Positions 8,759 through 18,100 of a DNA stretch of 64,000 bases are shown here, in pieces (within the stretch, counting starts at the first letter, position 1; every line of letters starts with the position of its first letter). Below the pieces are notes generated by a model, which was not told where the DNA came from, searched no databases, and saw nothing but the letters and a program-made list of their open reading frames with translations. The stretch spans positions 89,503 to 153,502 of the forward strand of contig NZ_WIBF01000002.1 of assembly GCF_009496005.1 (NCBI RefSeq), in the 5' to 3' direction. The position numbers and the translations under genes were made by a program. The DNA comes from Tritonibacter litoralis (GTDB lineage Bacteria > Pseudomonadota > Alphaproteobacteria > Rhodobacterales > Rhodobacteraceae).

Positions 8759-9832
8759 TTAGCGGTAGGGATAGCCTGCTTTTTCCATGGTTTCCGCGTA
8801 TTTTTTGAACGCATCCACAACACGTTTCGGACGATCTCCGCGCTCTGCAATTTCATCCCAGAATTTGGCCGCATCAGTCACGACAGTGTTCCACTCTTCT
8901 TGCGGGATGGACGTCAGCTCCATTTTTTCGCCTTCGACACGCAGCTTGGCTTCGCCGCCCCAATACCATTGAGCGCGGTAGTAGTGCGACTGATCAGCCG
9001 ACATTTTATAGAGGGCCTGAAGGTGCGGCGGAACCTTGCTCCAGCTTTCGGTGTTCACGAAATACGAGCCGAACCATGCACCGGTAACAGAGTTGGTCAA
9101 TGCATATTTGCAGATGTCAGCCCAGCCCACTTCGTAGGCTTCTGTGAAACCACACCAGGCCACACCATCCAGCTCACCTGTTTGCAAGGCAACCTCGACA
9201 TCATCCCAAGGTACGGTCACAGGAATCAGGCCGTATTGAGACAGGAAACGACCTGCGGTCGGCACGCCGAACACGCGTTTGCCTTTCATGTCTGCCAGCG
9301 AACGAATGGGTTCTTTTGTAAATATATGGAGCGGATCCCATGCGCCCGCAGAAAGCCATGTGACGTTGTCAACTTCGTCATAAGCTTCTTTCCAGATCTC
9401 GTTCAAACCATAGTAGTGGAACAGGGCCGGCACATCGAGGGAATAGCGCGTGGCGAAGGGGAAGTAGCCGCCGAACACGGAAACATCCACGGGAGAAGCC
9501 ATGCTTGCCTCATCGGACTGCACGGCGTCCAGCGTACCATTTTGCAAGGCACGGAACAATTCGCCGGTCGGGACCAATTGATCGGCGTAGTAGAGTTCGA
9601 TCTCCATTTCACCATTAGCCGCCTCATTGAAGGCATCAATCTGCGGCTTGATCACATGCGCACCCAGCGGCGCACCGGAGTAGGTTTGCAACCGCCATTT
9701 AAGCGCACCTTGCTGCGCGATCGCGGCGGGCGCTGCGAGCGTGGCCGCCGCACCAACGGCTGAAGAGGTCAGGAACTTACGGCGCGATGTCAGAATTTTT
9801 TCCGACGGACTTTTTATGGTTTTATCAGTCAT
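8759..9832 (-). CDS. dctP: TRAP transporter solute-binding protein (DctP family)
   Basis: 357 residues with a twin-arginine signal (SRRKFLTSSAVGAAATLAAPA, cleavage near AIAQQ) and the DctP fold: LVPTGELFRALQNGTLDAVQ, LADMKGKRVFGVPTAGRFL, and CGFTEAYEVGWADICKYAL around the ligand site. Periplasmic. The Tat signal and the late helix pattern resemble the TakP-type branch that binds keto or hydroxy acids, but polyol-binding members exist too. Last gene of a dctQ-dctM-dctP set, next to a GlpR-like regulator and glycerol-type catabolic genes, so a polyol or its acid is the likely ligand (inference). Confidence 0.93.
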   Translation of the reverse strand: MTDKTIKSPSEKILTSRRKFLTSSAVGAAATLAAPAAIAQQGALKWRLQTYSGAPLGAHVIKPQIDAFNEAANGEMEIELYYADQLVPTGELFRALQNGTLDAVQSDEASMASPVDVSVFGGYFPFATRYSLDVPALFHYYGLNEIWKEAYDEVDNVTWLSAGAWDPLHIFTKEPIRSLADMKGKRVFGVPTAGRFLSQYGLIPVTVPWDDVEVALQTGELDGVAWCGFTEAYEVGWADICKYALTNSVTGAWFGSYFVNTESWSKVPPHLQALYKMSADQSHYYRAQWYWGGEAKLRVEGEKMELTSIPQEEWNTVVTDAAKFWDEIAERGDRPKRVVDAFKKYAETMEKAGYPYR

Positions 9833-9872
9833 GGAAGAAGACTCACTGTTGGTTGGTTGAATGGAAAGGTGA

Positions 9873-11213
9873 TCAGTTCCGCACCGCTTCGGGCAACCAA
9901 AGCGCGATTTGCGGGAACAGCATTACCAGCACAATCGAGAAGGTCATCATCAGGACGAACGGCCAGATTGAGCGGTAAATATCGGGAAGGGTGATTTCCT
10001 TGGGCGCCATGGAGCGCATCAGGAACAAATTGTAACCGAATGGCGGCGTGATATAAGCGATTTGACAGGTCATTGTGTAAAGCACGCCAAACCAGATCAG
10101 GTTCGTATTGCCACTGCCCAGCCCCAAATCCAGTGTTTTCACCAAAGGAATATAAAGCGGTGCGACGATCACGAGCATAGCCGTGTCATCCAGAAACATC
10201 CCCATCACAACGAAGGAGATCTGCATCATGATGATGACCTGCCATGGGGAAAGCTCCCAACGGTTGATGAACAGATTCTCAATCGCCCGCACAGCGCCAA
10301 TCCCGTCAAACACCGCCCCAAACGCAAGAGCCGCAAGGATGAGCCACAGGAACATCGACGACACGCCCAAGGTCTTGCGCGCGATCTCGTGCATCATTGT
10401 CCAAGAAAACCGGCCTTTGAAAATAGCCGCCAAGGTTGCGGCAGTTGCGCCCACAGCGGAGCTTTCCACCAGAGATGTGAAACCCATGATGAACAGACCG
10501 GTCATGGCAAAGAAAATCAAGAACGGGATAATCCCCGCGCGCAAAAGCGCGAGCTTCTCGCTGAGCGGCATGTTGAGTTCTTCATCGGACACCACAGGCG
10601 CAAGCGAGGGGTTCACTTTGGCACGGATCAGCACATAGATCACAAACATGGCTGCCATCATCAGACCGGGGATCACCCCGGCAAGCCAGAGCTGGGACAC
10701 CGGTTGGCGCGCGATCATGCCGTAGAGCACCATCACAATCGAAGGTGGCACCAAGATGCCCAGAGAGGACCCACCCTGCACAACACCTGTGATCAACACC
10801 TTATCATAGCCACGGCGCAGCATCTCCGGCAGCGCAATTGTAGCCCCGATGGCCATACCCGCCACGGACAAACCGTTCATGGCGGAAATGATCACCATAA
10901 GAAAAATCGTCCCGACAGCCAGCCCGCCGCGCACACGCCCGAACCAGACGTGTAGCATCTTGTAGAGATCTTCCGCGATGCCCGCCTCCGAGAGAACATA
11001 CCCCATGTAGATAAACAGAGGCAGGGTCAGCATCGGGAACCAATTGAACAGCTTGAACGCCGCGGAAAACGGAATCTCGATCCCGCCGGTCCCGTAAAGC
11101 ATCAAAACCATACCGGCCCCGACACAACCGATTGCGCCGAACACACGCTGCCCCGTCAAAAGCAGCAGCATCGTCGTGCCAAACATCGTGAGGGCAATAA
11201 GTTCAGGGCTCAT
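9873..11213 (-). CDS. dctM: TRAP transporter large permease (DctM family)
   Basis: 446 residues, about twelve hydrophobic segments. Family features include VGTIFLMVIISAMNGLSVAGMA, the GGSSLGILVPPSIVMVLYG segment and YTMTCQIAYITPPFGYNLF near the C terminus. It is the Na+-coupled transport subunit in the inner membrane. The start ATG at 11213 overlaps the dctQ stop by four bases (ATGA), which shows translational coupling and excludes the longer frame that runs back through dctQ. Confidence 0.95.
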   Translation of the reverse strand: MSPELIALTMFGTTMLLLLTGQRVFGAIGCVGAGMVLMLYGTGGIEIPFSAAFKLFNWFPMLTLPLFIYMGYVLSEAGIAEDLYKMLHVWFGRVRGGLAVGTIFLMVIISAMNGLSVAGMAIGATIALPEMLRRGYDKVLITGVVQGGSSLGILVPPSIVMVLYGMIARQPVSQLWLAGVIPGLMMAAMFVIYVLIRAKVNPSLAPVVSDEELNMPLSEKLALLRAGIIPFLIFFAMTGLFIMGFTSLVESSAVGATAATLAAIFKGRFSWTMMHEIARKTLGVSSMFLWLILAALAFGAVFDGIGAVRAIENLFINRWELSPWQVIIMMQISFVVMGMFLDDTAMLVIVAPLYIPLVKTLDLGLGSGNTNLIWFGVLYTMTCQIAYITPPFGYNLFLMRSMAPKEITLPDIYRSIWPFVLMMTFSIVLVMLFPQIALWLPEAVRN

Positions 11214-11722
11214 GTCAGGCTCTCCCCGCGCAGCGCGGCAATGTGTTTGAAAAATTCCGAAAGGGTCTGCGCGATCATCAGCCCGATACATCCAACCATC
11301 AGCCCCTTGATCGGGATCATTGATGGATTCCACATTGAGAACCGCGTTTCGCCCGTTGCTATGGCATAGTTCAGCGAAGAGATAGATCCGATGAACAGCA
11401 CCACCAGATAGAACATCAAACAGGCAAGCGTGACGATATCCATCTTGTGTTTGCCGCGCGCTGAAAGACGTTCATAGAGCAAATCCATGCGCACATGGTC
11501 GCCATCCTTCATCGTCTTTGGCCCGCCCATAAAATAATACGCAGCCAGCGTGAATTGCGCGGCCTCGATACACCAGTGCAGCGGAATATCGATGACATTG
11601 CGGGTGATGGCATCCAGCAGCAAAATGCCCACCATGAGAAAAATGAGATACATCGCAATCAGGCCAACATATTCCGAAAGTCTGTCGGTCCATCTGACGT
11701 AAGTTTGTATGATGTTTGGCAT
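11210..11722 (-). CDS. dctQ: TRAP transporter small permease (DctQ family)
   Basis: 170 residues with four predicted membrane helices, including LIAMYLIFLMVGILLLDAIT and AAQFTLAAYYFMGGPKTMKDGDHVRMDL, the last being the DctQ hallmark (G-x-H-V-R-x-D). It pairs with DctM. First gene of the TRAP set, transcribed in the same direction as the DeoR gene, which ends 45 bases upstream; they may be one operon. Confidence 0.93.
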   Translation of the reverse strand: MPNIIQTYVRWTDRLSEYVGLIAMYLIFLMVGILLLDAITRNVIDIPLHWCIEAAQFTLAAYYFMGGPKTMKDGDHVRMDLLYERLSARGKHKMDIVTLACLMFYLVVLFIGSISSLNYAIATGETRFSMWNPSMIPIKGLMVGCIGLMIAQTLSEFFKHIAALRGESLT

Positions 11723-11767
11723 GTTTTACCTGTCTGCTTGGGGTCGCTTCAGCGGCGTGTTGCACTT

Positions 11768-12532
11768 TTAAGGAAGGGCAACTTCGGCAATTTGGAGGGC
11801 ATGAAGATGATCCGCAGGCGGAGGGCGCTCTGTCAAAACGGTTTGAACCATGTCCAAATCGCAAACGTGAAACCCTGCTCGGCGCCCGAACTTTGACGGA
11901 ACGGTCAAAAAACAGACGTTTTGTGCGGATTTGATCATCGCGCGAGCAACTTCTGCCTCATCAGGATCGGAGTCAGTCACACCGGCAGTCGCATCAATAC
12001 CCGTTGGCGTCAAAATGGCATGGTCGGCACGGAAGCGACCGATTTGCTCAATCACCATTGGCCCGACGGTCTGGCTATTGCCCCGCGCATAGGCACCGCC
12101 AAGCAAATAGACCTTTGTTTCGCTTTGATGGGTCAAGGCATCCGCAGCGGCCACGGAGTTGGTGATAACGGTCAACCCTTCGATGGTTTTCAGCGTCTCG
12201 CAGGCGACCAGGGTTGTGGAGCCGGTATCAAGAAAAATGGTCTCTCCCGGTGTCACCACTTGGGTCAGCTTTTGGGCCAGAGCCTTTTTTTCGTAGCGTT
12301 CATGCGCCATTCGGGCCTCGAAAGAGTCCTCCACATGCAACCTTTGACGTGGCAGTACAGGGCGCGCACCACCATGAAACTTGCGCAAAACCCCCTCATC
12401 TTCGAGTTTTGTCAAATCCCGGCGTATGGTTTCGACAGAGACACCGAAACGCAGCGCCAAAGTGTCCACGCCCACTTCTCCTTCACGAGAAACGAGTTCG
12501 GCAATTTGGTCTCGGCGATGTGGTTTTTTCAA
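11768..12532 (-). CDS. DeoR/GlpR-family transcriptional repressor
   Basis: 254 residues if translation begins at TTG 12532 (MKKPHRRDQIAEL), which follows a GAGG six bases upstream and gives the usual family length; a longer TTG start at 12595 is possible. HTH: VDTLALRFGVSVETIRRDLTKLEDEG at about 20-45, then LRKFHGGA. C-terminal sugar-phosphate sensor domain: FLDTGSTTLVAC, ITNSVAAAD, LLGGAYARGNSQTVGP. Divergent from the GlpA-like operon and likely represses both that operon and the TRAP genes, responding to a phosphorylated intermediate. Confidence 0.92.
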   Translation of the reverse strand: MKKPHRRDQIAELVSREGEVGVDTLALRFGVSVETIRRDLTKLEDEGVLRKFHGGARPVLPRQRLHVEDSFEARMAHERYEKKALAQKLTQVVTPGETIFLDTGSTTLVACETLKTIEGLTVITNSVAAADALTHQSETKVYLLGGAYARGNSQTVGPMVIEQIGRFRADHAILTPTGIDATAGVTDSDPDEAEVARAMIKSAQNVCFLTVPSKFGRRAGFHVCDLDMVQTVLTERPPPADHLHALQIAEVALP

Positions 12533-12602
12533 AACGAACCTCAGAAAGTGGCCTAGATTTTCCTCAAATGCATAAGCCTTGAGCGGTTTTGTCAATTTAT
12601 TT

Positions 12603-12658
12603 TTGACCTATCGGGCTAATTTAATCAAAAATATTGACCACTCGGGCATAAATGGTCA
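12603..12658. promoter_or_regulatory. Direct-repeat operator region between deoR-like gene and catabolic operon
   Basis: Two near-identical 18-base direct repeats, TTGACCnnTCGGGC followed by TAA, occupy 12603-12620 and 12634-12651, exactly 31 bases apart (about three helical turns). The second overlaps an inverted pair TGACCA (12635-12640) and TGGTCA (12653-12658). This is a typical layout for cooperative DeoR-family binding and sits 60-115 bases before the operon start. Confidence 0.65.
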
Positions 12659-12717
12659 GTTAAGAGGCAATATTAGCAAACACTAGGAATGACAGCCGAT
12701 GACGCAGGTGGCCCTAA

Positions 12718-14082
12718 ATGTCTAAAGTTTACGATGTTGCGATTATCGGTGCTGGTGTAATTGGCTGTGCAATAGCACGCCGCCTGACGCTCGATGGAGC
12801 ACGCGTGATCGTGCTGGAAAAGGCGCCTGACATTCTGGATGGCGCTTCAAAAGCCAACAGCGCGATTTTGCACACCGGATTTGATGCCCCTCAAGGGTCT
12901 TTGGAATTGGCCTGCGTTCAAGAGGGCTACAAAGAGTACGAGGCGTTGCGGGGCCAGATGAACCTGCCGCTTGATCGCTGCGGCGCTTTGGTGCTGGCAT
13001 GGACCGAAGACCAGGAAGCCCGTCTGCCGATCTTGATGGAACAAGCCCATGCAAATGGCGTTGAGGATGTTGCCCCCTTGTCGCGCACTGAGACTCTTGC
13101 GCTAGAGTCGGCCCTTAACTCCACAGTGCGTGCGAGTTTCCGAGTGCCGCGTGAGAGCCTGATCGACCCTTGGTCCGCGCCACATGCCTATCTTTTGCAG
13201 GCGCTTTTGAACGGAGCTGATCTCAAACGCGACTGTCCTGTTCTCGCGGGACAGTTTGATGGCCGCCAATGGACACTGACAACCCCGCGCGGCGACATTC
13301 AGGCGACATATGTGATCAACGCTGCAGGGCTTTATGGCGACAAGGTGGACCTGATATTGCTGGGACAAAGCTCTTTCAACATCCGCCCCCGCAAAGGCCA
13401 GTTTGTCGTTTTTGACAAGATGGCCGCACGGTTGACCCAACATATCCTGCTGCCCGTCCCGACGGAAACAACCAAGGGGATTGTTGTGTGCAGAACCATT
13501 TGGGGCAATCTTCTGGTGGGTCCGACCGCCGAAGAACAAGAGGATCGCGAAACCGCCGGTCTCGACCAAGACACGCTTGAGATGCTGCGCGCAAAAGGGG
13601 CGGAAATTCTCCCCGAGCTTGCAAGCGAAGAGGTAACCAGCCTCTATGCCGGTTTGCGTCCGGCCTGCGAACACAAAGAGTACCAAATCAAAACGCATCC
13701 CGACACCAATATGGTGACGGTTGGAGCCATACGGTCGACAGGGCTCAGCTCGGCCTTGGGAACGGCAGCGCATGTGGGACGTCTTTTGGAAGGGCTTGGC
13801 CATCAGGCGCAGCCGATCAAAATCCCAGACCTGCCACAAATGGGGATGCTGGCCGAGCACGAGACCCGCGACTGGCAGCGGGCGGGCAATCAGGGCATTC
13901 TGTGTCATTGTGAAAAAGTCACCTATCGCGAAGCAATGGCAGTTCTGAACGACCCTCTCGCTCCGAAAAGCTTTGCCGGTTTCAAGCGCCGCACACGCGC
14001 AAGCATGGGGCGGTGTCAGGGATTTTATTGTGGACAAGCCGTTCAGAGCCTGCTGGACGAAAAGGGCCTGGAACATGACTGA
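12718..14082 (+). CDS. GlpA-like FAD oxidoreductase (DAO fold) with C-terminal BFD-type iron-sulfur domain
   Basis: 454 residues. N-terminal FAD-binding IIGAGVIGCAIAR (residues 9-21) and a DAO domain with GASKANSAILHTGF, TYVINAAGLYGD and YAGLRPA, all typical of anaerobic-type glycerol-3-phosphate dehydrogenase GlpA. The C terminus holds a BFD-like [2Fe-2S] site with Cys396, Cys398, Cys433 and Cys438 (CHC ... GRCQGFYC). Likely oxidises glycerol 3-phosphate or a related polyol phosphate. ATG 12718. Overlaps the next gene by eight bases; first gene of a three-gene operon under the DeoR-type operators. Confidence 0.88.
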   Translation: MSKVYDVAIIGAGVIGCAIARRLTLDGARVIVLEKAPDILDGASKANSAILHTGFDAPQGSLELACVQEGYKEYEALRGQMNLPLDRCGALVLAWTEDQEARLPILMEQAHANGVEDVAPLSRTETLALESALNSTVRASFRVPRESLIDPWSAPHAYLLQALLNGADLKRDCPVLAGQFDGRQWTLTTPRGDIQATYVINAAGLYGDKVDLILLGQSSFNIRPRKGQFVVFDKMAARLTQHILLPVPTETTKGIVVCRTIWGNLLVGPTAEEQEDRETAGLDQDTLEMLRAKGAEILPELASEEVTSLYAGLRPACEHKEYQIKTHPDTNMVTVGAIRSTGLSSALGTAAHVGRLLEGLGHQAQPIKIPDLPQMGMLAEHETRDWQRAGNQGILCHCEKVTYREAMAVLNDPLAPKSFAGFKRRTRASMGRCQGFYCGQAVQSLLDEKGLEHD

Positions 14083-15289
14083 TACACAGCTTAACTTTGA
14101 TGTCATCGTTGTCGGAGCAGGTCCGGCAGGGCTTTCAGCCGCAATAGAGCTGAAACGGCTCGGCACCGGATCGGTGCTGGTTGTCGAACGCGAAAAGCAG
14201 GCCGGCGGCATCCCACGCCACTGCTTGCATTCCCCCTATGGCATGCGCGAATGGAACCGGCTGATGTTCGGACCAGCCTACGCGCGTCGCCTCACGCAAG
14301 ACGCCTTGGACGCGGGTGTAGACATCCGTTGCGAGACAACGGTTACCGCGCTGAAACCCAATGGCGTGATTGATATTTCGTCCGATGCAGGCCAGCAAAC
14401 CCTGACCGGACGGGCCGTCTTATTGGCAATGGGCGCACGTGAAACCTCGCGCTCTGCCCGCCTTGTCGGCGGCACGAAACCCAAGGGCGTGATGAACACG
14501 GCCACTTTGCAAAACTTCGCCGCCTTTTGCGATCATATGCCTTTTAAACGCCCTGTTGTCGTGGGCACAGAGCTTGTCTCTTTTTCCGCATTGATGACCT
14601 GTCGATCACACGGCGTCAGACCCGTCGCGATGCTTGAAAAAAATGGCCGGATCACGGCCCGCGCTCCCTTCGCGCTTGCACCGAAAGCTATGGGCGTACC
14701 TTTGCATCTGGAAACCCAGATCGCTCAGATTCACGGAAAACGTCAGGTTGAGGCCGTCACCATCATCGATCCGTCGGGATCACACACACTGCAATGCGAC
14801 GGCGTCATTTTCACGGGGGGGTTCCGTCCCGAAAATGCCTTGCTCCGCAGCAGCGGCTTTGAAATCGACAGCGGTAGTTTAGGCCCGAAAATTGACCAAT
14901 ATGGCCGTTTGAGTGACACGGGTTATTACTGCGCAGGCAATATCCTGCGCGGGATTGAGACGGCAGGTTGGTGCTGGAACGAAGGACGCAAAGTCGCGCA
15001 ATGTATCGCGGCAGGTTTGCAAGGCGATTTGCCTCCACGCACTCCTGTCAATGTCTCCGCACAGGCATCCGCATCAGAACACGCGATTAAATTTACCTTG
15101 CCGCAAGCCATCAGCCCCTCTGATCCCAAAGCGCCCGTCGCCTTTGACAAACTCCAACTGCGTCTGTCGGATGCATATACCGGCGACGTTGTGATTGGAA
15201 CGAGCACGCACAGGGTTTCCTCAAAACCCGAACGCCGCATCCTGCTTCCCCTGCCTCAATCACCAGTTTCGCAAAAGGCTTTGCCATGA
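14075..15289 (+). CDS. NAD(P)/FAD-dependent oxidoreductase, partner of the GlpA-like enzyme
   Basis: 404 residues of the pyridine nucleotide-disulfide oxidoreductase type: dinucleotide motif VIVVGAGPAGLSAA (10-23), VEREKQAGGIPRHC, the second motif around VLLAMGARETSRSARL, and the late YYCAGNILRGIETAGWCWNEG. Similar proteins sit beside GlpA-type dehydrogenases in glycerol operons of some anaerobes and thermophiles and beside DAO subunits in opine-oxidase and HcnB systems. It probably passes electrons between the dehydrogenase's iron-sulfur site and NAD(P). The usual redox CxxC disulfide is not evident. Coupled to both neighbours by 8- and 4-base overlaps. Confidence 0.83.
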   Translation: MTDTQLNFDVIVVGAGPAGLSAAIELKRLGTGSVLVVEREKQAGGIPRHCLHSPYGMREWNRLMFGPAYARRLTQDALDAGVDIRCETTVTALKPNGVIDISSDAGQQTLTGRAVLLAMGARETSRSARLVGGTKPKGVMNTATLQNFAAFCDHMPFKRPVVVGTELVSFSALMTCRSHGVRPVAMLEKNGRITARAPFALAPKAMGVPLHLETQIAQIHGKRQVEAVTIIDPSGSHTLQCDGVIFTGGFRPENALLRSSGFEIDSGSLGPKIDQYGRLSDTGYYCAGNILRGIETAGWCWNEGRKVAQCIAAGLQGDLPPRTPVNVSAQASASEHAIKFTLPQAISPSDPKAPVAFDKLQLRLSDAYTGDVVIGTSTHRVSSKPERRILLPLPQSPVSQKALP

Positions 15290-16707
15290 ATGTGTTATCC
15301 ATTGACCAAAGCACAAGTGCGACCACTGCCTATCTGTTTTCAGAGCGGGCCGAACCGCTGCTCATATTTTCCAAGGCGCACCGCCAGATCTATCCGCAAG
15401 CGTCTTGGGTGGAGCACGATCCGATAGAAATTTTGAACAATATCAAATCTGCCGTCGCGGAGGGAAAGGCGGCAGGGGCGGAACTGGTAGGTCTGGCGAA
15501 CCAAGGCGAAAGCTGTCTAGCGTGGGACACGAAAACCAAACAGCCACTGAGCAGCATCATTGTCTGGCAGGATACGCGCACCTCACAGGCCTGCCAGAAT
15601 CTGGCCGCAGAAGACCACGCGCCTTTTGTTCAGAACCGATGCGGCCTTAGGCTTTCCCCCTATTTCTCCGCGACAAAACTCGCATGGTGTTATCAGAACG
15701 TCGAGAATGCCGAGAGTCTGCTGGCCGCGGGTCGATTGCGCTTGGGGACGACTGATGCCTTTTTTCGGGATGTTTTGACCGGACGGTGCGAAACCGATGT
15801 GGCGACCGCCTCGCGCACGTCGCTTATGAACCTCGACACCTGCACTTGGGACCAAGAACTGTGTGCTCTTTTTTCGGTTCCTATGGCAGCGCTTCCCCGG
15901 ATTGGAGCTTGCAATGGTGAATTGGGGGAAATTGACGGGCTAAGATTGAGCAGCAGTATCGTCGATCAACAAGCCGCACTCTACGGCCATGGCTGCCGCG
16001 CGCGGGGCGAGACCAAAATCACCTTTGGCACCGGAGCTTTTGCCCTCACATTACTTGGGCCGCAAAAACCGGACACATCAACCGCAGCGGTTCCGACCGT
16101 CGCGTGGCGCAAACAGGACGAACCTGTGCAATATGCCTTTGAAGGAGGAGTCTTCACAGCCGCCTCCGCTGTCAACTGGGCCAAAGACGCGGCCCTCATC
16201 CAGGATTTTTCCCAACTCGAAACCTTCTCAAAACCATCTTTGATCGAGCAAGGAATAGCCTTCGTTCCTGCTCTGTCCGGGCTGGGATGCCCGCATTGGA
16301 ATGAAGATGCCAAAGCCGCTTGGTTGGGCCTTTCTCTCTCCACATCCCGTCAAAACTTAGCACAAGCAGTTTGCGAAGGCGTTGCGCTGCGCATGGCAGA
16401 GATTCTTGATGAGATCGAGGCCAAATGCCCCACCACATCTGTAGTGAAAATCGATGGAGGGCTGACAAAAAGTTCCGGGTTTTGTCAATTTTTGTCAGAC
16501 GTACTACAGAAAACGGTAGAGCTTGCCGATTTTTCCGAACAGACAAGTCTCGGAGTTGCTCTTCTGGCGCGAGAGACAACGGGCGAAACCGTCAACCTGA
16601 ACATTCCGACGCGCTCTTTTACACCAACCCACAACCACGCACAGTCACGCAAGGCCTTCTCACAAGCACGCATGCTTGTCGAAAACTGGGCCGCCGTGGA
16701 AGTTTAG
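15286..16707 (+). CDS. FGGY-family kinase, glycerol kinase-like
   Basis: 473 residues. N-terminal phosphate-binding SIDQSTSATTAYLF (residues 5-18), ANQGESCLAWD, IIVWQDTRT (substrate-binding region as in GlpK), the adenosine-binding ITFGTGAFAL and C-terminal VKIDGGLTKSSGFCQFLSDVLQ. About 25 residues shorter than typical glycerol kinase, and the region equivalent to the FBP site differs, so a related polyol such as erythritol or dihydroxyacetone-type substrates remains possible. ATGA overlap with the previous gene. Phosphorylation here followed by oxidation by the GlpA-like enzyme would form a complete entry route. Confidence 0.87.
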   Translation: MNVLSIDQSTSATTAYLFSERAEPLLIFSKAHRQIYPQASWVEHDPIEILNNIKSAVAEGKAAGAELVGLANQGESCLAWDTKTKQPLSSIIVWQDTRTSQACQNLAAEDHAPFVQNRCGLRLSPYFSATKLAWCYQNVENAESLLAAGRLRLGTTDAFFRDVLTGRCETDVATASRTSLMNLDTCTWDQELCALFSVPMAALPRIGACNGELGEIDGLRLSSSIVDQQAALYGHGCRARGETKITFGTGAFALTLLGPQKPDTSTAAVPTVAWRKQDEPVQYAFEGGVFTAASAVNWAKDAALIQDFSQLETFSKPSLIEQGIAFVPALSGLGCPHWNEDAKAAWLGLSLSTSRQNLAQAVCEGVALRMAEILDEIEAKCPTTSVVKIDGGLTKSSGFCQFLSDVLQKTVELADFSEQTSLGVALLARETTGETVNLNIPTRSFTPTHNHAQSRKAFSQARMLVENWAAVEV

Positions 16708-16794
16708 CTGCGCACTCGTAGCGAGCAACCACGTCAGGCACCGAGACACTGCGATATCTCGTAAGGAATATGGAAAGGGAGGAACTCACAAACA

Positions 16795-18047
16795 GCATGG
16801 GCGAACAGCATTTCGACCTTTTTCCTCGCGTAGCTTGAGGTGACATAGGCGTCGATCGTGGCAATGTCTCGGGCTTTCTGACGGGCAGCTTCGTGCTTGG
16901 ATCGAGAGATCTACCGAATGGCTTGTCCGGGGGTGCATTTTGGCTTTAGCGGACAGGCGACACAGTCCTGTTTTCGGGACTGATAACGTTTGACCCCCTC
17001 CTTGTTGAACTTGGGCCGCCCCTTACCAATGTCGCGCCAGTAGGGACGCAGCTCGCGTCCGCCAGGACATTGATAAGCATCTGTGTCTGGATCCTAGATG
17101 AACTCAGTGGCCGGGAAAGCTCCATCCTTGCGGGCGGATTTATCAAAGACGGGAATATGCGGTTCAATGCTTTGTTCCTCGACCAGCCAGCCGAGCATTT
17201 CAGCAGTGCCATAGGCTGTATCGGCCGCCAATCGCACAGGAAGCAAGTCAAAGCGCTCGCGCGTGCGTTCTATCTTCTGACGTACGGAACGCACTTCGGC
17301 CTGACGGATCGGAACAGTGGCCTCCACATCGACGATGACCGCATGATCCAGATCCACGAGATAGTTCGTGCTATATGCAAAAAAGGGTCTGTCGCCGTTT
17401 GCACTGGTATAGCGTGACCCAGGATCTGATGGAGAGATCGCCTTGGGTTTCACAGGCGTTGCCGCGCCAAATGCACTGTCATCGAGTGTATCAAGATATT
17501 CTTGGGTTGCTCTAGCAACCGCATCCGGGGCTGACCATTCCTTAAAATCAACCTTGCTGTAACGGCTGGCATCGGCCTTTATCAGCGAGGCATCCGCGCC
17601 AAATGCTTCGCCGCCGACCAGACCGTCAGAGATGCATCGCCCTAGCACATCTTCGAACAAATGACGGAACAGGTCACTGTCGCGAAAACGACCGTGGCGG
17701 TTCTTGGAAAAGGTCGAATGATCGGGCACCCGCTCGCTTAGGTCCAGGCGGCAAAACCAGCGATACGCAAGGTTGAGGTGGACCTCCTGACACAGGCGTC
17801 GTTCTGAGCGGATACCAAAGCAATAACCGATAATCAGCATCCGGATTATCAGCTCGGGATCCACCGAAGGGCGACCGGTGTGGCTATAGTAATCAGAAAG
17901 GTGGGTGCGGATGCTTGTTAAATTTACGAAAAGGTCTATCGAACGTAAAAGATGATCGTAAGGGACGTGATCTTCCAGCGAAAACTCATAAAACAATGCT
18001 GCTTGTGCCTCTGGCCGATGCCCCATCATCTTCAAATCTCCCGACAA
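16795..18047 (-). pseudogene. IS1182-type transposase, interrupted
   Basis: The frame opens at 18047 and reads a DDE transposase of IS1182/IS5-like type (DYYSHTGRPSVDPELIIRML, FGIRSERRLCQEV, FGADASLIKADAS, RLAADTAYGT). A TAG at 17094-17096 interrupts it after about 317 codons where the family continues; the same frame then continues with DPDTDAYQCPGG, has another TAG near 16913, and ends in KVEMLFAH at about 16795, where similarity stops. Two nonsense codons and a lost C terminus make it inactive. It sits directly behind the FGGY kinase gene. Confidence 0.88.
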
Positions 18048-18100
18048 ATGCAGGAATTGAATCAGGCGCGCATCACCAAATCAATGAAGAGTTTTTCAAC
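16795..18100. mobile_element. Remnant of an IS1182-family insertion sequence
   Basis: The transposase pseudogene occupies most of it. A likely outer end is the motif GAGTTTTTCAAC at 18089-18100, similar to ends of this family. No matching left end or target duplication was recognised, consistent with loss of the left end along with the transposase C terminus. Confidence 0.6.

Noticed and set aside
10062-10955. 297-codon plus-strand frame
   Set aside because: Lies wholly inside dctM on the opposite strand; His/Asn-rich composition typical of antisense shadows and no ribosome binding site.
13102-14211. 369-codon minus-strand frame
   Set aside because: Antisense to the GlpA-like gene, which has strong family motifs; the minus product has none.
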